This document shows positions 35,201 through 43,637 of a DNA stretch of 64,000 nt, piece by piece; the stretch's first letter is position 1, and each line of letters begins with the position of its first letter. The DNA is from Bacteriovorax stolpii. GTDB taxonomy: Bacteria > Bdellovibrionota > Bacteriovoracia > Bacteriovoracales > Bacteriovoracaceae. Both the position numbers and the translations under genes were made by a program. The notes beneath the pieces were generated by a model. It saw nothing but the letters and a program-made list of their open reading frames with translations. It was not told the DNA's origin and did no database searches. Where the stretch lies: contig CAMDQH010000004.1 of NCBI GenBank assembly GCA_945905815.1, forward strand, positions 20,859-84,858, in the 5' to 3' direction.

Positions 35201-35349
35201 TGCTCGCCAAAGTATTCCAGAAGTACCAGTCCTATATTTCTTCTGAAACGCTTATGGTTAAAGGAAATATTTCTTTAACTGCAATCGTTGGGGCCATGTC
35301 ACATGATATTGATGAAGATAAATTCGAAGTGAAGGCCGTAAAAGCCTAA
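32209..35349 (+). CDS. ileS: Isoleucyl-tRNA synthetase, long (type 2-like) form
   Basis: A 1046-residue class I synthetase. It has the HIGH box as HHGH (FATGLPHHGHIVAST, residues 59-62), an editing domain with the T-rich TTTPWTLPANLAL segment and GTGIVHQAPGFGEDD, then GLDQTRGWFYTL and the KMSKS loop as KKMSKRLKNYT (about residue 600). The GLPHxGH box, KMSKR variant and length beyond 1000 residues are typical of the eukaryote-like type 2 IleRS, many of which are insensitive to mupirocin. GGAG lies 9 bases before the ATG. It is monocistronic with its own terminator. Confidence 0.95.
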   Translation: MEPRESTPTSESFSFVEAERKILELWNKNQIFQKSLEKTKGGKNYIFYDGPPFATGLPHHGHIVASTLKDVVPRYFTMKGFYVDRRFGWDCHGLPIEQEIDKKFGMSASDFVAANGVKKYNDECRGIVDRYVNEWEKTIGRLGRWVDFKNDYKTMDINYMESVWWVFKSIWDKGLIYQGNKIVPYSPALQTALSNFEAGQNYQDVQDPAITILFRTKKDANTYFAAWTTTPWTLPANLALCVHPEIEYVKVKDLEKNISIIMAKARLESYKKNFKYEEVETFTGAQLKGERYEPLFPYFNKLEKDGYFVMLNDEYVTTTDGTGIVHQAPGFGEDDNRVMKAAGFTEAPVPLDISARFSAEVTDFAGVAIKDADKDIIKNLKDRGQLFHQSTLVHSYPMCPRTDTPLIYRAMPQWYLAVEQVKDKMVKANQQITWVPETIKDGRFGKWLENARDWAISRSRVWGTPLPIWINDKTGTAVCMGSISDLRKHSGIEVKDLHREFVDDIQFKVPGEEGTYKRIPEVLDCWFESGAMPYAQLHYPFENQDIFKEGFPAEFIAEGLDQTRGWFYTLTVLSAALFDKPAFKNVIVNGMVLAKDGKKMSKRLKNYTPPDELIETFGADALRVFLINSGLVRAEELRFTDEGVKDMVRRALLPWYNSYKFFSTYAIADGWKISDKMVPSENILDRWILSKLQTLIKNVNHEMQNYRLYNVVPELFNFIEDLTNWYIRLNRRRFWEEGMSADKTAAYSTLYSTLESVSLLMAPFTPFLADHIYQELKVFGAKKMEESVHLCSYPEANTEMINATLEIAVGRMEQVILLGRQKRIQEGVKVKTPLKTLKVIHQDPELLKEIKKLEEFIKIELNIKNVEYMTNEADFVTLSAKPNSPVLGKKLGKDFANFRPLIEKLSSADVQKIEDGGTVTLNGVTFNSEEILVFRTAKEGTQSVTNRFVTIDLDCTLDQDLIDEGLAREIVSRIQKTRKDSNFNVSDRIEVTIHTSEMLAKVFQKYQSYISSETLMVKGNISLTAIVGAMSHDIDEDKFEVKAVKA

Positions 35350-35359
35350 TAACACACGT

Positions 35360-35388
35360 GCCCGACGAGTCTAGTCGGGCAAAGTTTT
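35360..35388 (+). terminator. Rho-independent terminator of ileS
   Basis: GCCCGAC (35360-35366) and GTCGGGC (35374-35380) form a perfect 7-bp stem with a 7-base loop, followed by AAAGTTTTCTT. Confidence 0.8.
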
Positions 35389-35424
35389 CTTCAAGAATTT
35401 AGTTCAAAAGTCGAAGAGCTGTAG

Positions 35425-36654
35425 ATGGAAAAAAAGCTCAATTCCTGGCCCATGCTTACGGCCTTATTATGTAGTTATTCAGTGGTTGAAACTCCACTCA
35501 TTTATCATTTTCTTAAAACTGAAAGTATCTTTTTTCAAGTTTCAAATATTTTCGTTTCATTAAGTCTAATATTGTTAACCACTTTAGCTTGGTGGAACCA
35601 GCAACCTCAAGATTCCAAGTCAAAAAAGATGCATATCTCATTTTGGACATCATTCATGCTCTTTAGTTCTCTACCTTTTGGAATTATCGGTCCCCAGTTT
35701 TTGATATTTTTTAAACTCCTACGTTTTGCAGGACTTTTTAAAGCATACAACGATCTTAATAAATCACATGATTTATCTAAACCTAAGAGAGTCATGCTCA
35801 TTGGACTCATTGCTTTAATTGGCGTTCATTTGGTTGCTTGTACCTGGCTGTTGGTTCAACCCATGACTGGCATATCTGATAGCGAAGCCTACATCAAATC
35901 TCTCTACTGGGCCGTAACGACTCTTACAACGACAGGATACGGAGACATTACTCCTACTAATGATATCGGAAGATTATTTACGATGTTTGTGATGCTCACT
36001 GGATTCAGTGCCTTCGGTATTATGGTGGGTAACATTTCAAATCTTCTAATGGCGAAAAACCGACATCATGAAGCGAATCGTGAAAAGATTGAGGATCTCT
36101 CGTTATTTATGGAATATTACAAAGTGCCTCGAAACTTAAAAACGGAAGTAATGGGATACTATTCCCATCGCTTAGAGAAGCGTTTAAGTGAAAATGATTC
36201 AAACATTATCTCTGATCTACCACATGGGCTGCAAAAAGATCTTCAAATTTACATTAAAATGAAACTCATCGATGCCTTACCCATATTTCAAGGCCTTTCT
36301 CAAGCATGCTTAAAGAGAATTGCAGAGCAGCTTGAAGCACTGTCTTATTCCTCTGGAGATATACTAATTAAAAAAGGTGAAGTCGGTGAAGAAATGTTTT
36401 TGATTGATCAAGGCGAAGTTGAAGTTCTGAATGACCAGGGAAATACTATTGCAATAATCAAACATGGCCAGTGTGTTGGAGAGATGGCGCTTTTAACCCA
36501 ATCACTTAGAACTGCAAACGTCGTGGCCAAGAATTATTGTGATGTATACCGTCTTACAAAAATTGACTTTATTTCTATCGGCCAGGACTACCCTGAACTA
36601 GAAGAAAGTTTTCATCGAATTATGGTAAGACGGGTAAAAGACAAAGCAGCTTAA
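35425..36654 (+). CDS. Cyclic-nucleotide-gated potassium channel
   Basis: A 409-residue protein with hydrophobic segments at about 10-28, 35-55, 72-95, 122-145 and 185-207. The pore has the K+ selectivity filter TTTGYGD (about residues 168-174). Residues about 285-400 form a cNMP-binding domain ending in the phosphate cassette GQCVGEMALLTQSLRTANVV, with the conserved Gly-Glu and Arg-Thr/Ser. The S4-like helix is poor in positive charges, so gating by ligand rather than voltage is likely. Its stop codon abuts that of the convergent gene. Confidence 0.9.
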   Translation: MEKKLNSWPMLTALLCSYSVVETPLIYHFLKTESIFFQVSNIFVSLSLILLTTLAWWNQQPQDSKSKKMHISFWTSFMLFSSLPFGIIGPQFLIFFKLLRFAGLFKAYNDLNKSHDLSKPKRVMLIGLIALIGVHLVACTWLLVQPMTGISDSEAYIKSLYWAVTTLTTTGYGDITPTNDIGRLFTMFVMLTGFSAFGIMVGNISNLLMAKNRHHEANREKIEDLSLFMEYYKVPRNLKTEVMGYYSHRLEKRLSENDSNIISDLPHGLQKDLQIYIKMKLIDALPIFQGLSQACLKRIAEQLEALSYSSGDILIKKGEVGEEMFLIDQGEVEVLNDQGNTIAIIKHGQCVGEMALLTQSLRTANVVAKNYCDVYRLTKIDFISIGQDYPELEESFHRIMVRRVKDKAA

Positions 36655-37233
36655 TTAATTATTTTTCACGTATTCAGTGCAGTAAGTTGTTTCCCAACAC
36701 TGATAGAACTGAGGACCATTTATATATTGTGAAACCCATCCACACTGCGTGCCCTGAGCAGTAGCAACACATGTACGTTGAGATTCAAACCAAATTGAAT
36801 ATCCAACAAGAGCAGCAACCACTAATATTATGCCGCCAGTAGTATAATAATAACCTTCCCAGCTTGCACCAGTTGAATAAAAGTTCTTAGAATTTTCTGC
36901 CATCAATTTAGCGAGTTCACTTGATGATGAAGCGCCATCAGCGAGCATTTTTAATCTCATTGCAATCGCTTCAATCTCTTTTGGATTAGTCGTTTTTCTA
37001 GAAACAAGATCCATTATTTCTTTCTGAGTCAGACCATTTTCCATTAATGATGAAAGCGTCTTATAAAAAGCTTCAGTCTTTTCAGTCATGAATTTTGAAT
37101 CTTTTTGATCCCATTCAATCGTTAAAGAATATTGATAATCATCAACTGCTTTTTCGAGTTCCTGAACTGACCCAGAAGCTGCTAAAACGTTAAATGAAAG
37201 GCAGAAACAAAGAAGTGCTGAAATAAAGCGCAT
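36655..37233 (-). CDS. Exported protein with C-terminal membrane anchor, paralogue A
   Basis: A 192-residue protein: Sec signal (MRFISALLCFCLSFNVLA), a helical domain beginning VDDYQYSLTIEWDQKDSKF, a transmembrane helix (about 132-148) and a Cys-rich tail (RTCVATAQGTQCG, FYQCWETTYCTEYVKNN). It is clearly paralogous to the protein encoded at 37327-37899, sharing signal, helical domain, membrane segment and cysteine tail. The two are in tandem on the same strand, 93 bp apart. The cytoplasmic or periplasmic side of the tail is uncertain. No known family. Confidence 0.72.
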   Translation of the reverse strand: MRFISALLCFCLSFNVLAASGSVQELEKAVDDYQYSLTIEWDQKDSKFMTEKTEAFYKTLSSLMENGLTQKEIMDLVSRKTTNPKEIEAIAMRLKMLADGASSSSELAKLMAENSKNFYSTGASWEGYYYTTGGIILVVAALVGYSIWFESQRTCVATAQGTQCGWVSQYINGPQFYQCWETTYCTEYVKNN

Positions 37234-37326
37234 GAAAACTCCTTAACTAAGGTTAATGGAGCATTTAATAGGACAACCGGAAGAATGAGTCAACCGAGCC
37301 ACTAAATATCTGGCATTTACAGTGAA

Positions 37327-37899
37327 TTATTGAGGGTTTCTTTCCACATACTCAATACAACGCCGCTCGTTATCACAGTCATAGTGACGATTGCCGTTGC
37401 TATCTGTTTCCCAATCACAATCGCGGTAAGTTTCCCAGGCCACGCACTGGTACTTAATTTCATGCCAAATGGCGTAGCCCAGAAGGGCCGCAAAGACGAC
37501 TCCGATAGCAACGTAACCTACTTCTCCATTCCAGCTTGCGCCATTTTGATAAAATTCGGAAGAATTAATTTTTAAGAGTTCAGCAAGTTCACTCGCCGAT
37601 GATGCTTGTGAGGACAGAAGATTCATTTTAAGTTTGAGGGACTCAAAGCTTGCGCGATCCTTTGTTTTTCTTTCAACCAAAGAGATAATTTCTTGTTTCG
37701 TCACGCCTGAATTCAAAGATGCTTGAATAATATTGAAAAACTGCTGCGTCTTTTGTTCATAGAACACTTTATCTTTTTGGTCCCATTCCACTGTAATCGC
37801 ATAGTGATATTCGTCCAAACCTTGCTCGATTTCGAGGAGGCCATCAGCGAGCACGTTGAAGGATAATAAGAAACAAAGGATAAATGTAATTTTTTTCAT
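37327..37899 (-). CDS. Exported protein with C-terminal membrane anchor, paralogue B
   Basis: A 190-residue protein: Sec signal (MKKITFILCFLLSFNVLA), a helical domain (LDEYHYAITVEWDQKDKVF; SGVTKQEIISLVERKTKD), a transmembrane helix (about 128-146) and a tail with cysteines (YQCVAWETYRDCDW, YDCDNERRCIEYV). The helical domain matches paralogue A almost position by position (EWDQKDxxF; T-K/Q-EI-x-x-LV-x-RKT). The cysteine tails are more divergent. Tandem duplication is the simplest origin. No family recognised. Confidence 0.72.
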   Translation of the reverse strand: MKKITFILCFLLSFNVLADGLLEIEQGLDEYHYAITVEWDQKDKVFYEQKTQQFFNIIQASLNSGVTKQEIISLVERKTKDRASFESLKLKMNLLSSQASSASELAELLKINSSEFYQNGASWNGEVGYVAIGVVFAALLGYAIWHEIKYQCVAWETYRDCDWETDSNGNRHYDCDNERRCIEYVERNPQ

Positions 37900-37976
37900 A
37901 GATAATGTTATATAAAACTAAGAACAAAAAAGAAACTGGGTGAAATAATTTGTAATTATTTTGTGCTCCTATGGAG

Positions 37977-38714
37977 TCAAAATGCACCTGATTTTTCTGC
38001 CATGCCTAAAAAAGAAGTCATTAAGCTTGGAGTCAATTCAAAGCGCATTTGAGGCGGCACTTTACCAGAAAAAATTTGCGAAACGGGAATGGAACTAAAA
38101 ACGGGTTTGAGACCTATCATCTCTTTGATTTCCATTTGGGCCAACGTACAAAACGTTTTTAATTCACGCGGTTTGATAAAAAGTCTAAGGATATGCATAT
38201 TCTTTGGCGTCTTGGGAATTAGCCATTCAACTAACTTAATAATGATTAACCATGAAATAAAATTGCGGTTAAAAGTATGAAAGAAGAAAACTCCTCCCGG
38301 TTTTAAGACCCGCGAAAATTCTTTAACGGCCTTTGCCGGATCTTCTACGTGTTCCAGAAAGTCCATGGCGCAAACGACGTCAAAACTTGCATCCGCAAAT
38401 GGCAAGGCATAGGCATCAGCTGTCTGATAGGTAACAGACTTTGTTGTATCAAAGCGCTTAGCAACTGCAAGGCTTGATTCAGATAAATCAACCCCTGTGA
38501 CCTTATGTCCAGCGAGGGCAAGCTCATTGGATAAAAAGCCAGCACCACAGCCAACATCTAGGATCGTTGAGTTTTTTGTGAGTCTCTTAAGGATCCAAGG
38601 TGCTTTCACTTTATTTTCAGCACGCAGAAGTGCTATTGGATCATCAACGGCCGTATACCACTGATCACCATAGTTGTCGTAAATCGAGTTATCTACTTCG
38701 GTTGGGTTCGCCAT
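37977..38714 (-). CDS. SAM-dependent methyltransferase, UbiG-like
   Basis: A protein of about 245 residues with a Rossmann methyltransferase domain: motif I ILDVGCGAGFLSNELA, motif II VTGVDLSESSL, motif III FDVVCAMDFLEHVEDP and LKPGGVFFF. The N-terminus (NPTEVDNSIYDNYGDQWY) and overall length fit UbiG O-methyltransferases. The ATG at 38714 with GGAG six bases upstream is chosen over one 12 bp earlier. Linked to the type III polyketide synthase and a membrane protein, it more likely methylates a resorcinol or pyrone product than ubiquinone. Confidence 0.82.
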   Translation of the reverse strand: MANPTEVDNSIYDNYGDQWYTAVDDPIALLRAENKVKAPWILKRLTKNSTILDVGCGAGFLSNELALAGHKVTGVDLSESSLAVAKRFDTTKSVTYQTADAYALPFADASFDVVCAMDFLEHVEDPAKAVKEFSRVLKPGGVFFFHTFNRNFISWLIIIKLVEWLIPKTPKNMHILRLFIKPRELKTFCTLAQMEIKEMIGLKPVFSSIPVSQIFSGKVPPQMRFELTPSLMTSFLGMAEKSGAF

Positions 38715-39124
38715 GGGAAGCTCCATCTTAGGGTCTGATAAAACATAAATATTATAACCACTAGTGACTGTATTTTAAGAAATGAGAGTTCGCCTTCTAG
38801 GAGCAACAAATATGCTGAAAGAAAACTTATGGGATGAAGAACGAAAAGCAAGGAATGCAACCACTGCTCTGCCGGTGGACATTTCCCGACGTGAACGAAT
38901 TCATCCTTCGTAATAAACACACACGAGATTGCACATAACAAGACATAGGAATATAGCTCTGCCGATCCCCAAATTAAATAACTGTAACACGCAAAAACAG
39001 TCAAGGTATCTAACGGGTGACCAAACTTTTCCCATCGAGGAAGACCACGTTTTTCATGAAAATAAAACTCATCCACAAACATGACAATGCCTTGAAGAAT
39101 AAAAGGCACATAAAGCAGATTCAT
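38693..39124 (-). CDS. Membrane protein in the type III polyketide synthase cluster
   Basis: A 143-residue protein with four or five hydrophobic segments and several conserved-looking charged residues at helix ends: MFVDEFYFHEKRGLPRWEKFGHPLDTLTV and DEFVHVGKCPPAEQWLHSLLFVLHP are split among the first three segments. The His/Glu/Asp clusters resemble those of membrane metal-dependent hydroxylases or hydrolases, but no family is certain. It overlaps the methyltransferase gene by 22 bp and the polyketide synthase gene by 4 bp, so all three act together. Confidence 0.65.
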   Translation of the reverse strand: MNLLYVPFILQGIVMFVDEFYFHEKRGLPRWEKFGHPLDTLTVFACYSYLIWGSAELYSYVLLCAISCVFITKDEFVHVGKCPPAEQWLHSLLFVLHPISFLSAYLLLLEGELSFLKIQSLVVIIFMFYQTLRWSFPWRTQPK

Positions 39125-40188
39125 TTTTTTGCCTCGAACATGCCGCCAAAGATGGTTAATCCTGGGCCAAAGGCCAGACTAATGACTTTGCCAGAATAAT
39201 CTGAATCCAAAATTTCTTTCCACACATGCGGAAGTGTAGCAGAGGACATATTCCCTCTCTCTTTTAATACCTTCCGGCTAAACGCAACCTGCTCATCTGA
39301 GAGCTCAAGCTGACTCTGCAAAGAATCAATAATTTTTGGTCCACCTGGGTGAATCGCAAATAAACAATTCTGGTGAGGGTCATCAGTCAAAGTACGCAAG
39401 AACTCTGGCAAGTGACCTCGAATTTTATCCGGAACTTCTTTAGACAGAGTCATCTGCATGCTCGTGGCTGAAGGATTCCAAGTCATATCATGAATTGAAT
39501 CAGGAATGATTTTCTCTTTGACCGATTTCACTTCAAGTCTTCGACCGGTAGTTTGTGTATCAACAGAATATTTCATATGCCCATCAGCAAAAAGCGATTG
39601 AACAACCATCTGCTCCGGAGAATGTTTCGCTGGATCAAGGTGAAGACTGCACATTTCAGTATGAACAATGTCTACTTTTTGCGAGCGGGATTTCGCCAAA
39701 GCTTCGGCCATGCGCACTGCCGGCAAAGAGGCATAACAACCCATATGGTAAGCATGAGTCACCTCAGGTGCATTAGGAAGATTACTAAAATAAATCTGAG
39801 GAGCACTTGGGGCCAAATACCCAGTGCAGGTCACATGGATGAGGTGATCAGGAGTCTCTTCAGTTCCTGCATACATTTCATTCAGAATTTCCAAACACCG
39901 CTGGCCATAAACCTCATGTCTTTTACCGATATCTAACCCCGACTGCGAGCCATGAGAAAGCTCATAGATAAACTCACGGTCGATATCAAAAGATCTATTT
40001 CCAATTTGTTTTTCACTGACACAAAATCGCTTAAGAATGTTTTTCAAACGGTCTCGATCAGGCAACTGGGCCAGTTCCATCGATTGATAATGTTTGTCCA
40101 CAATCCAGTCTACTAGATCGGTTTGTTTGCCCTGAAAGCGAGGTAGAATTGATTTAAACGAATGAAGGGACATTTGGTCATTTCTCAT
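39121..40188 (-). CDS. Type III polyketide synthase (chalcone/stilbene synthase family)
   Basis: A protein of about 355 residues with the thiolase-fold catalytic triad of type III synthases: Cys in HMGCYASLPAVRMAEA (about residue 151), His in FAIHPGGPKIID and Asn in KERGNMSSATLPHVW, plus the C-terminal GFGPG-like loop AFGPGLTIFGG. These enzymes extend an acyl starter with malonyl-CoA to make alkylresorcinols or alkylpyrones. The start may be ATG 40188 or 40173; neither has a good Shine-Dalgarno. First of three genes, followed by a membrane protein and a methyltransferase. Confidence 0.88.
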   Translation of the reverse strand: MRNDQMSLHSFKSILPRFQGKQTDLVDWIVDKHYQSMELAQLPDRDRLKNILKRFCVSEKQIGNRSFDIDREFIYELSHGSQSGLDIGKRHEVYGQRCLEILNEMYAGTEETPDHLIHVTCTGYLAPSAPQIYFSNLPNAPEVTHAYHMGCYASLPAVRMAEALAKSRSQKVDIVHTEMCSLHLDPAKHSPEQMVVQSLFADGHMKYSVDTQTTGRRLEVKSVKEKIIPDSIHDMTWNPSATSMQMTLSKEVPDKIRGHLPEFLRTLTDDPHQNCLFAIHPGGPKIIDSLQSQLELSDEQVAFSRKVLKERGNMSSATLPHVWKEILDSDYSGKVISLAFGPGLTIFGGMFEAKK

Positions 40189-40317
40189 AGGCAACTTTTA
40201 GCTTTGAATAATGGCCATGTCACTAAACAAGGCATTAACAAGAGCTTTATACACTTTTTATATGCCGTATTAATCTTTTTGGGTTGAAGGACTTCAAACC
40301 TCCTGCATAATAGTCAT

Positions 40318-41097
40318 ATGAAGTTTTTACTCTTTTTGTTTATATTCCTTAGCTTACAAGTACATGCTCAAAAGACTGTAGGTGCCCAGACGTTTCAGGG
40401 CAATATTCGTCCGATCCTTTCAGGGATTCTTAGCGATTTTTATCAGATGATCACCCTCTTTCCTGATTTCCCTAAAGATCTGGTAAGCATCGTGGATGAA
40501 ATTGATGACCTTCATGGTGAAAAAGAATTGATCCGTGAAAAGTGCCCAAGAAATCTTGAAATTGCGTGCCTTGAGAATATAACGAATCTTAGAAATCGAT
40601 TGGTTGGTGTTCAGGCAAAAACACTGGCGTTAATATCACGGCAAAAGATGTCTTCAAGCCTCCATATGAACCCACTGGCCGGAATTCGGACGACAAATGA
40701 GTTTATGCTTGAGTTGGAAGATATTAAGGGGTCTCTCGATAATGCCGCTCTCATTTTAAAGGCCGGTGCTTCGCTAAAAATGCCAACCTATCATGTTGTA
40801 AAAAAAATTGACGAGCTTAGTACTTTTGTCTCTTTGACAGTGGTGGAATATATTCCCTTTACCTACCAAGAAGATTTTCGAAATTTTTATTTCAATTTCA
40901 TACACCCAGTTCAACAGCAGATTTCAAAAAACCAGAACTACGAATTTATGAACAGAAATATTAACACTCTTAATTTTGCCTTGAATCTTCTGAACCAAAA
41001 TCTTACAAAAAGAAATAAGAAAACGCCTGAGGGGATGGCGCCCTATCTCTCGGTGATTCATAATCGTTGGAATAGTATTTTGAGATTCTACTTTTAA
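40318..41097 (+). CDS. Secreted protein of unknown function
   Basis: A 259-residue protein with a Sec signal (MKFLLFLFIFLSLQVHA). The mature part is predicted helical, with two cysteines close together (EKCPRNLEIACLEN). No repeats or known domain. It is divergent from the polyketide synthase cluster across 129 bp. It has a low-complexity basic end (NLTKRNKKTPEG). Function unknown. Confidence 0.65.
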   Translation: MKFLLFLFIFLSLQVHAQKTVGAQTFQGNIRPILSGILSDFYQMITLFPDFPKDLVSIVDEIDDLHGEKELIREKCPRNLEIACLENITNLRNRLVGVQAKTLALISRQKMSSSLHMNPLAGIRTTNEFMLELEDIKGSLDNAALILKAGASLKMPTYHVVKKIDELSTFVSLTVVEYIPFTYQEDFRNFYFNFIHPVQQQISKNQNYEFMNRNINTLNFALNLLNQNLTKRNKKTPEGMAPYLSVIHNRWNSILRFYF

Positions 41098-41544
41098 AAA
41101 GCCAAATTGTTAGACTGATTCTGACCATCTTCTGAAACATCTTGAACCAACTTGCTTCAATTTACTTAATCTTAACATTATTCAATACCCTCTAAAGAAA
41201 AGTATCTCCCCAAATCAGTGATCCGAATAAACTTCGAAATAACTACGAAGCTAAAAGACGGCCTTTTCCGCCGAGGCTGCACAAGACTGCAAAGAAGAAA
41301 TCAATGAAGCCCACGAGGATCTGAACGAAGAGCAAAGAGAAGAAACTATCGACTAGTCTATTGATCAAGTTATTAAAATAAAGGCCATACAAGTAGCCTT
41401 TATTGCTCATTATCCCGACCGTTTCACTTTAGCTATTTTATACAAATTATTCCTTATGCCAAATTTATTTCATACCGATAAACTTAACATGAACTCTGTT
41501 TGTGAACACATTTTTTTAATTCATGTCATCTTAAGGTGGCTCGC
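41098..41544. other. Intergenic region before motA with a possible gene remnant
   Basis: About 450 bases with no intact gene. A plus-strand stretch at about 41262-41357 reads as a charged helix (EEINEAHEDLNEEQREETID) ending in TAG but has no start codon, so it may be a gene remnant. A weak hairpin (AAAGGC/GCCTTT) lies near 41381-41402. The motA promoter must be in the A+T-rich final 100 bases. Confidence 0.35.
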
Positions 41545-42420
41545 ATGATTACCCTCGGTGGATTAGCAATCGTGATGATTTCGGTAGTGATGGGGTACGT
41601 CCTTCACCACGGAAACTTGATGGTACTTTATCAACCGACCGAGCTTCTTATCATTGGTGGTGCTGCTCTCGGTGCATTGATCGCATCCAGCACACCTAAC
41701 CTTCTTAAGCATTTAGTTGTAGAAACCAAAGAAGCTTTTTTCGGAAACGGCATCGGCAAAGACAAGTACATACAGGTCTTGCAGTGTATGAATGAAATCT
41801 TCCGACTGGCAACTCAGAATCCCCTCGCAATTGAGAAACATGTAGAGGAACCGGAGAATAGTGAGATCTTTAAAAAGTATCCATTACTTTTAAAAGATCA
41901 TCACGCCATGAGTTTTCTCTGCAACACACTTACACTATTAGTCTCAGGCAATATTTCTCCTTATGATTTGGATGATCTCCTAGATCAAGACATTCAGGCC
42001 TTACATAGAGAAGAGGCCCAGGTTCCCGCAACTCTCAACCGTCTCTCCGATGCCCTTCCAGGTCTTGGAATCGTTGCCGCTGTATTGGGTGTTGTTATCA
42101 CCATGGGGAAACTAACTCAAGGTAAGGAAGTCATCGGTCAATCCGTTGCTGCCGCACTTGTTGGTACCTTCCTCGGGATTCTTCTTTGTTACGGTATTTT
42201 CCAGCCAGTTGCGGCCAAGGTGCAAACATCGCTTGATGAGAAAGGTGATTTCCTCCTCGTTATCAAAGCAGGTCTTATTGCTCACTGTAAGGGTTCACGT
42301 CCGGCAGTGTCCTTAGAATTTACTCGACGAAATATTCCACCGCAATTTAGACCGAGCTTTAAAGAATTAGAAGTTGCCATTTCGCCTACTTCTGCTGCAA
42401 GCAACATTAAGGCAGCCTAA
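41545..42420 (+). CDS. motA: Flagellar motor stator protein MotA
   Basis: A 291-residue protein with four transmembrane segments and the MotA pattern: [35 protein letters not shown], and the late [17 protein letters not shown] with the conserved prolines. With MotB it forms the proton- or ion-driven stator. The ATG at 41545 has AGGTGG upstream and is preferred to a GTG three codons earlier. Its stop codon overlaps the motB start (TAATG). Confidence 0.95.
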   Translation: MITLGGLAIVMISVVMGYVLHHGNLMVLYQPTELLIIGGAALGALIASSTPNLLKHLVVETKEAFFGNGIGKDKYIQVLQCMNEIFRLATQNPLAIEKHVEEPENSEIFKKYPLLLKDHHAMSFLCNTLTLLVSGNISPYDLDDLLDQDIQALHREEAQVPATLNRLSDALPGLGIVAAVLGVVITMGKLTQGKEVIGQSVAAALVGTFLGILLCYGIFQPVAAKVQTSLDEKGDFLLVIKAGLIAHCKGSRPAVSLEFTRRNIPPQFRPSFKELEVAISPTSAASNIKAA

Positions 42421-43163
42421 TGGATAAGCAACCTATCATCATCATCAAAAAGAAAAAGGCCGGCGGTCACGGCGGCCACCACGGTGGTGCCTGGAAAGTG
42501 GCCTACGCAGATTTCGTAACTGCGATGATGGCCTTTTTCATGGTGATGTGGCTTATGGGTTCGGACGAGGAAACACTCAAGGCCGTCGAAGGGTATTTTA
42601 AAACCGGCATGATCTCTGAGTCAGGCAAAAACGCCAGCGGAGCTTTCAACGGCGGCGATCCAAAAAGTATGGAAGGCGGGGCTAAAGGCCGCTTCGAAGA
42701 AAAAGAATTAGCGCAGCCGCATTACTCTCCACCGGTCTACGTGGAAGAATACAGCATCCTAAAAGATCTTTCCGATGCCTATAACGGTTCGGCCTTCTCT
42801 CAGGACGTAGAGGGTGACTGGGTTAAATACACCCTCACTCCAAGATTAAAATTTGAAAAAGGTTCTTCAGAGATTTTTTTAGATCGACCAAATCAAAAGT
42901 TGGTCATGAAGTTGATAGAAATCTTTAAGCAGCATGATGGTGTAATTATCGTAGAAGCCTTTCCGGATCAAACCCAGAACTGGGTTCTGGCCCACGAACG
43001 TGCTCTCAGTGTCATAAAATTATTGGTCAATAACGAAGTCAGCCAGCGTAGACTTGTTCCCATTAGTGGTGCTCAGGTCAGAGAAGATGGTGATGGCCTT
43101 GATGATATTTCCCTCAAGGACGTCGGAACAGTCAAATTCACACTCAAGCGCAAGCGCATTTAA
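42420..43163 (+). CDS. motB: Flagellar motor stator protein MotB
   Basis: A 247-residue protein with a His/Gly/Lys-rich cytoplasmic N-terminus ([16 protein letters not shown]), a single membrane helix with the essential aspartate ([19 protein letters not shown]) and a C-terminal OmpA-like peptidoglycan-binding domain ([29 protein letters not shown]). Peptidoglycan binding anchors the stator. The poly-His tract is unusual. Coupled to motA. Codon use in the pair is visibly richer in G and C than in the neighbouring genes. Confidence 0.95.
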   Translation: MDKQPIIIIKKKKAGGHGGHHGGAWKVAYADFVTAMMAFFMVMWLMGSDEETLKAVEGYFKTGMISESGKNASGAFNGGDPKSMEGGAKGRFEEKELAQPHYSPPVYVEEYSILKDLSDAYNGSAFSQDVEGDWVKYTLTPRLKFEKGSSEIFLDRPNQKLVMKLIEIFKQHDGVIIVEAFPDQTQNWVLAHERALSVIKLLVNNEVSQRRLVPISGAQVREDGDGLDDISLKDVGTVKFTLKRKRI

Positions 43164-43302
43164 GCTTCAAGATTTTCCCAAAATATAAACATTTTGAATA
43201 ACACTAGAGAGTCGCGAATAGTGATTGCCCGCTTTAAAAAAAGACCGTATGACGATCTTACCTAAGGAGATCCCTGGTCTTGAATCTTAAATTCAAATAC
43301 AA

Positions 43303-43629
43303 TTAGATGAGATAAGACCCATCTTTAAACTGACAAACACTTTGCTCATCCCCGGACCGATCTGTCCCGATAATGACCTCGCCCCCCATGAGTTCCTTGC
43401 ACCTCACGGAGGAAGGATTTTTTCCTCCGATTAGTAAGGCCGGTGAGAGTGGTGTTTTTGAAAAGTTGAGCGACTTTTGAAAAGCCTCACATTTTTTATT
43501 TTTACAACTTCGATTAACAATAACTCCATCGATCTTGATGAAAACAACTTTTAATTCTCCGAAAGAATAGATCTGATCCTCAGCCGAAACGGATAAAGAT
43601 ATTAAGAAAATCATGAAAAATCTAAACAT
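43303..43629 (-). CDS. Small secreted protein downstream of the papain-like gene
   Basis: A protein of 108 residues with a Sec signal (MFRFFMIFLISLSVSA) and five cysteines in the mature part (RSCKNKKCEAF, VRCKEL, SVCQF). It is strand-rich at the start (GELKVVFIKIDGVIV). GAGG precedes the ATG at 43629; the ATG at 43641 overlaps the upstream stop but lacks a ribosome site. It follows the papain-like protease gene and might be an inhibitor or partner. No family recognised. Confidence 0.65.
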   Translation of the reverse strand: MFRFFMIFLISLSVSAEDQIYSFGELKVVFIKIDGVIVNRSCKNKKCEAFQKSLNFSKTPLSPALLIGGKNPSSVRCKELMGGEVIIGTDRSGDEQSVCQFKDGSYLI

Positions 43630-43637
43630 GAAGGACC

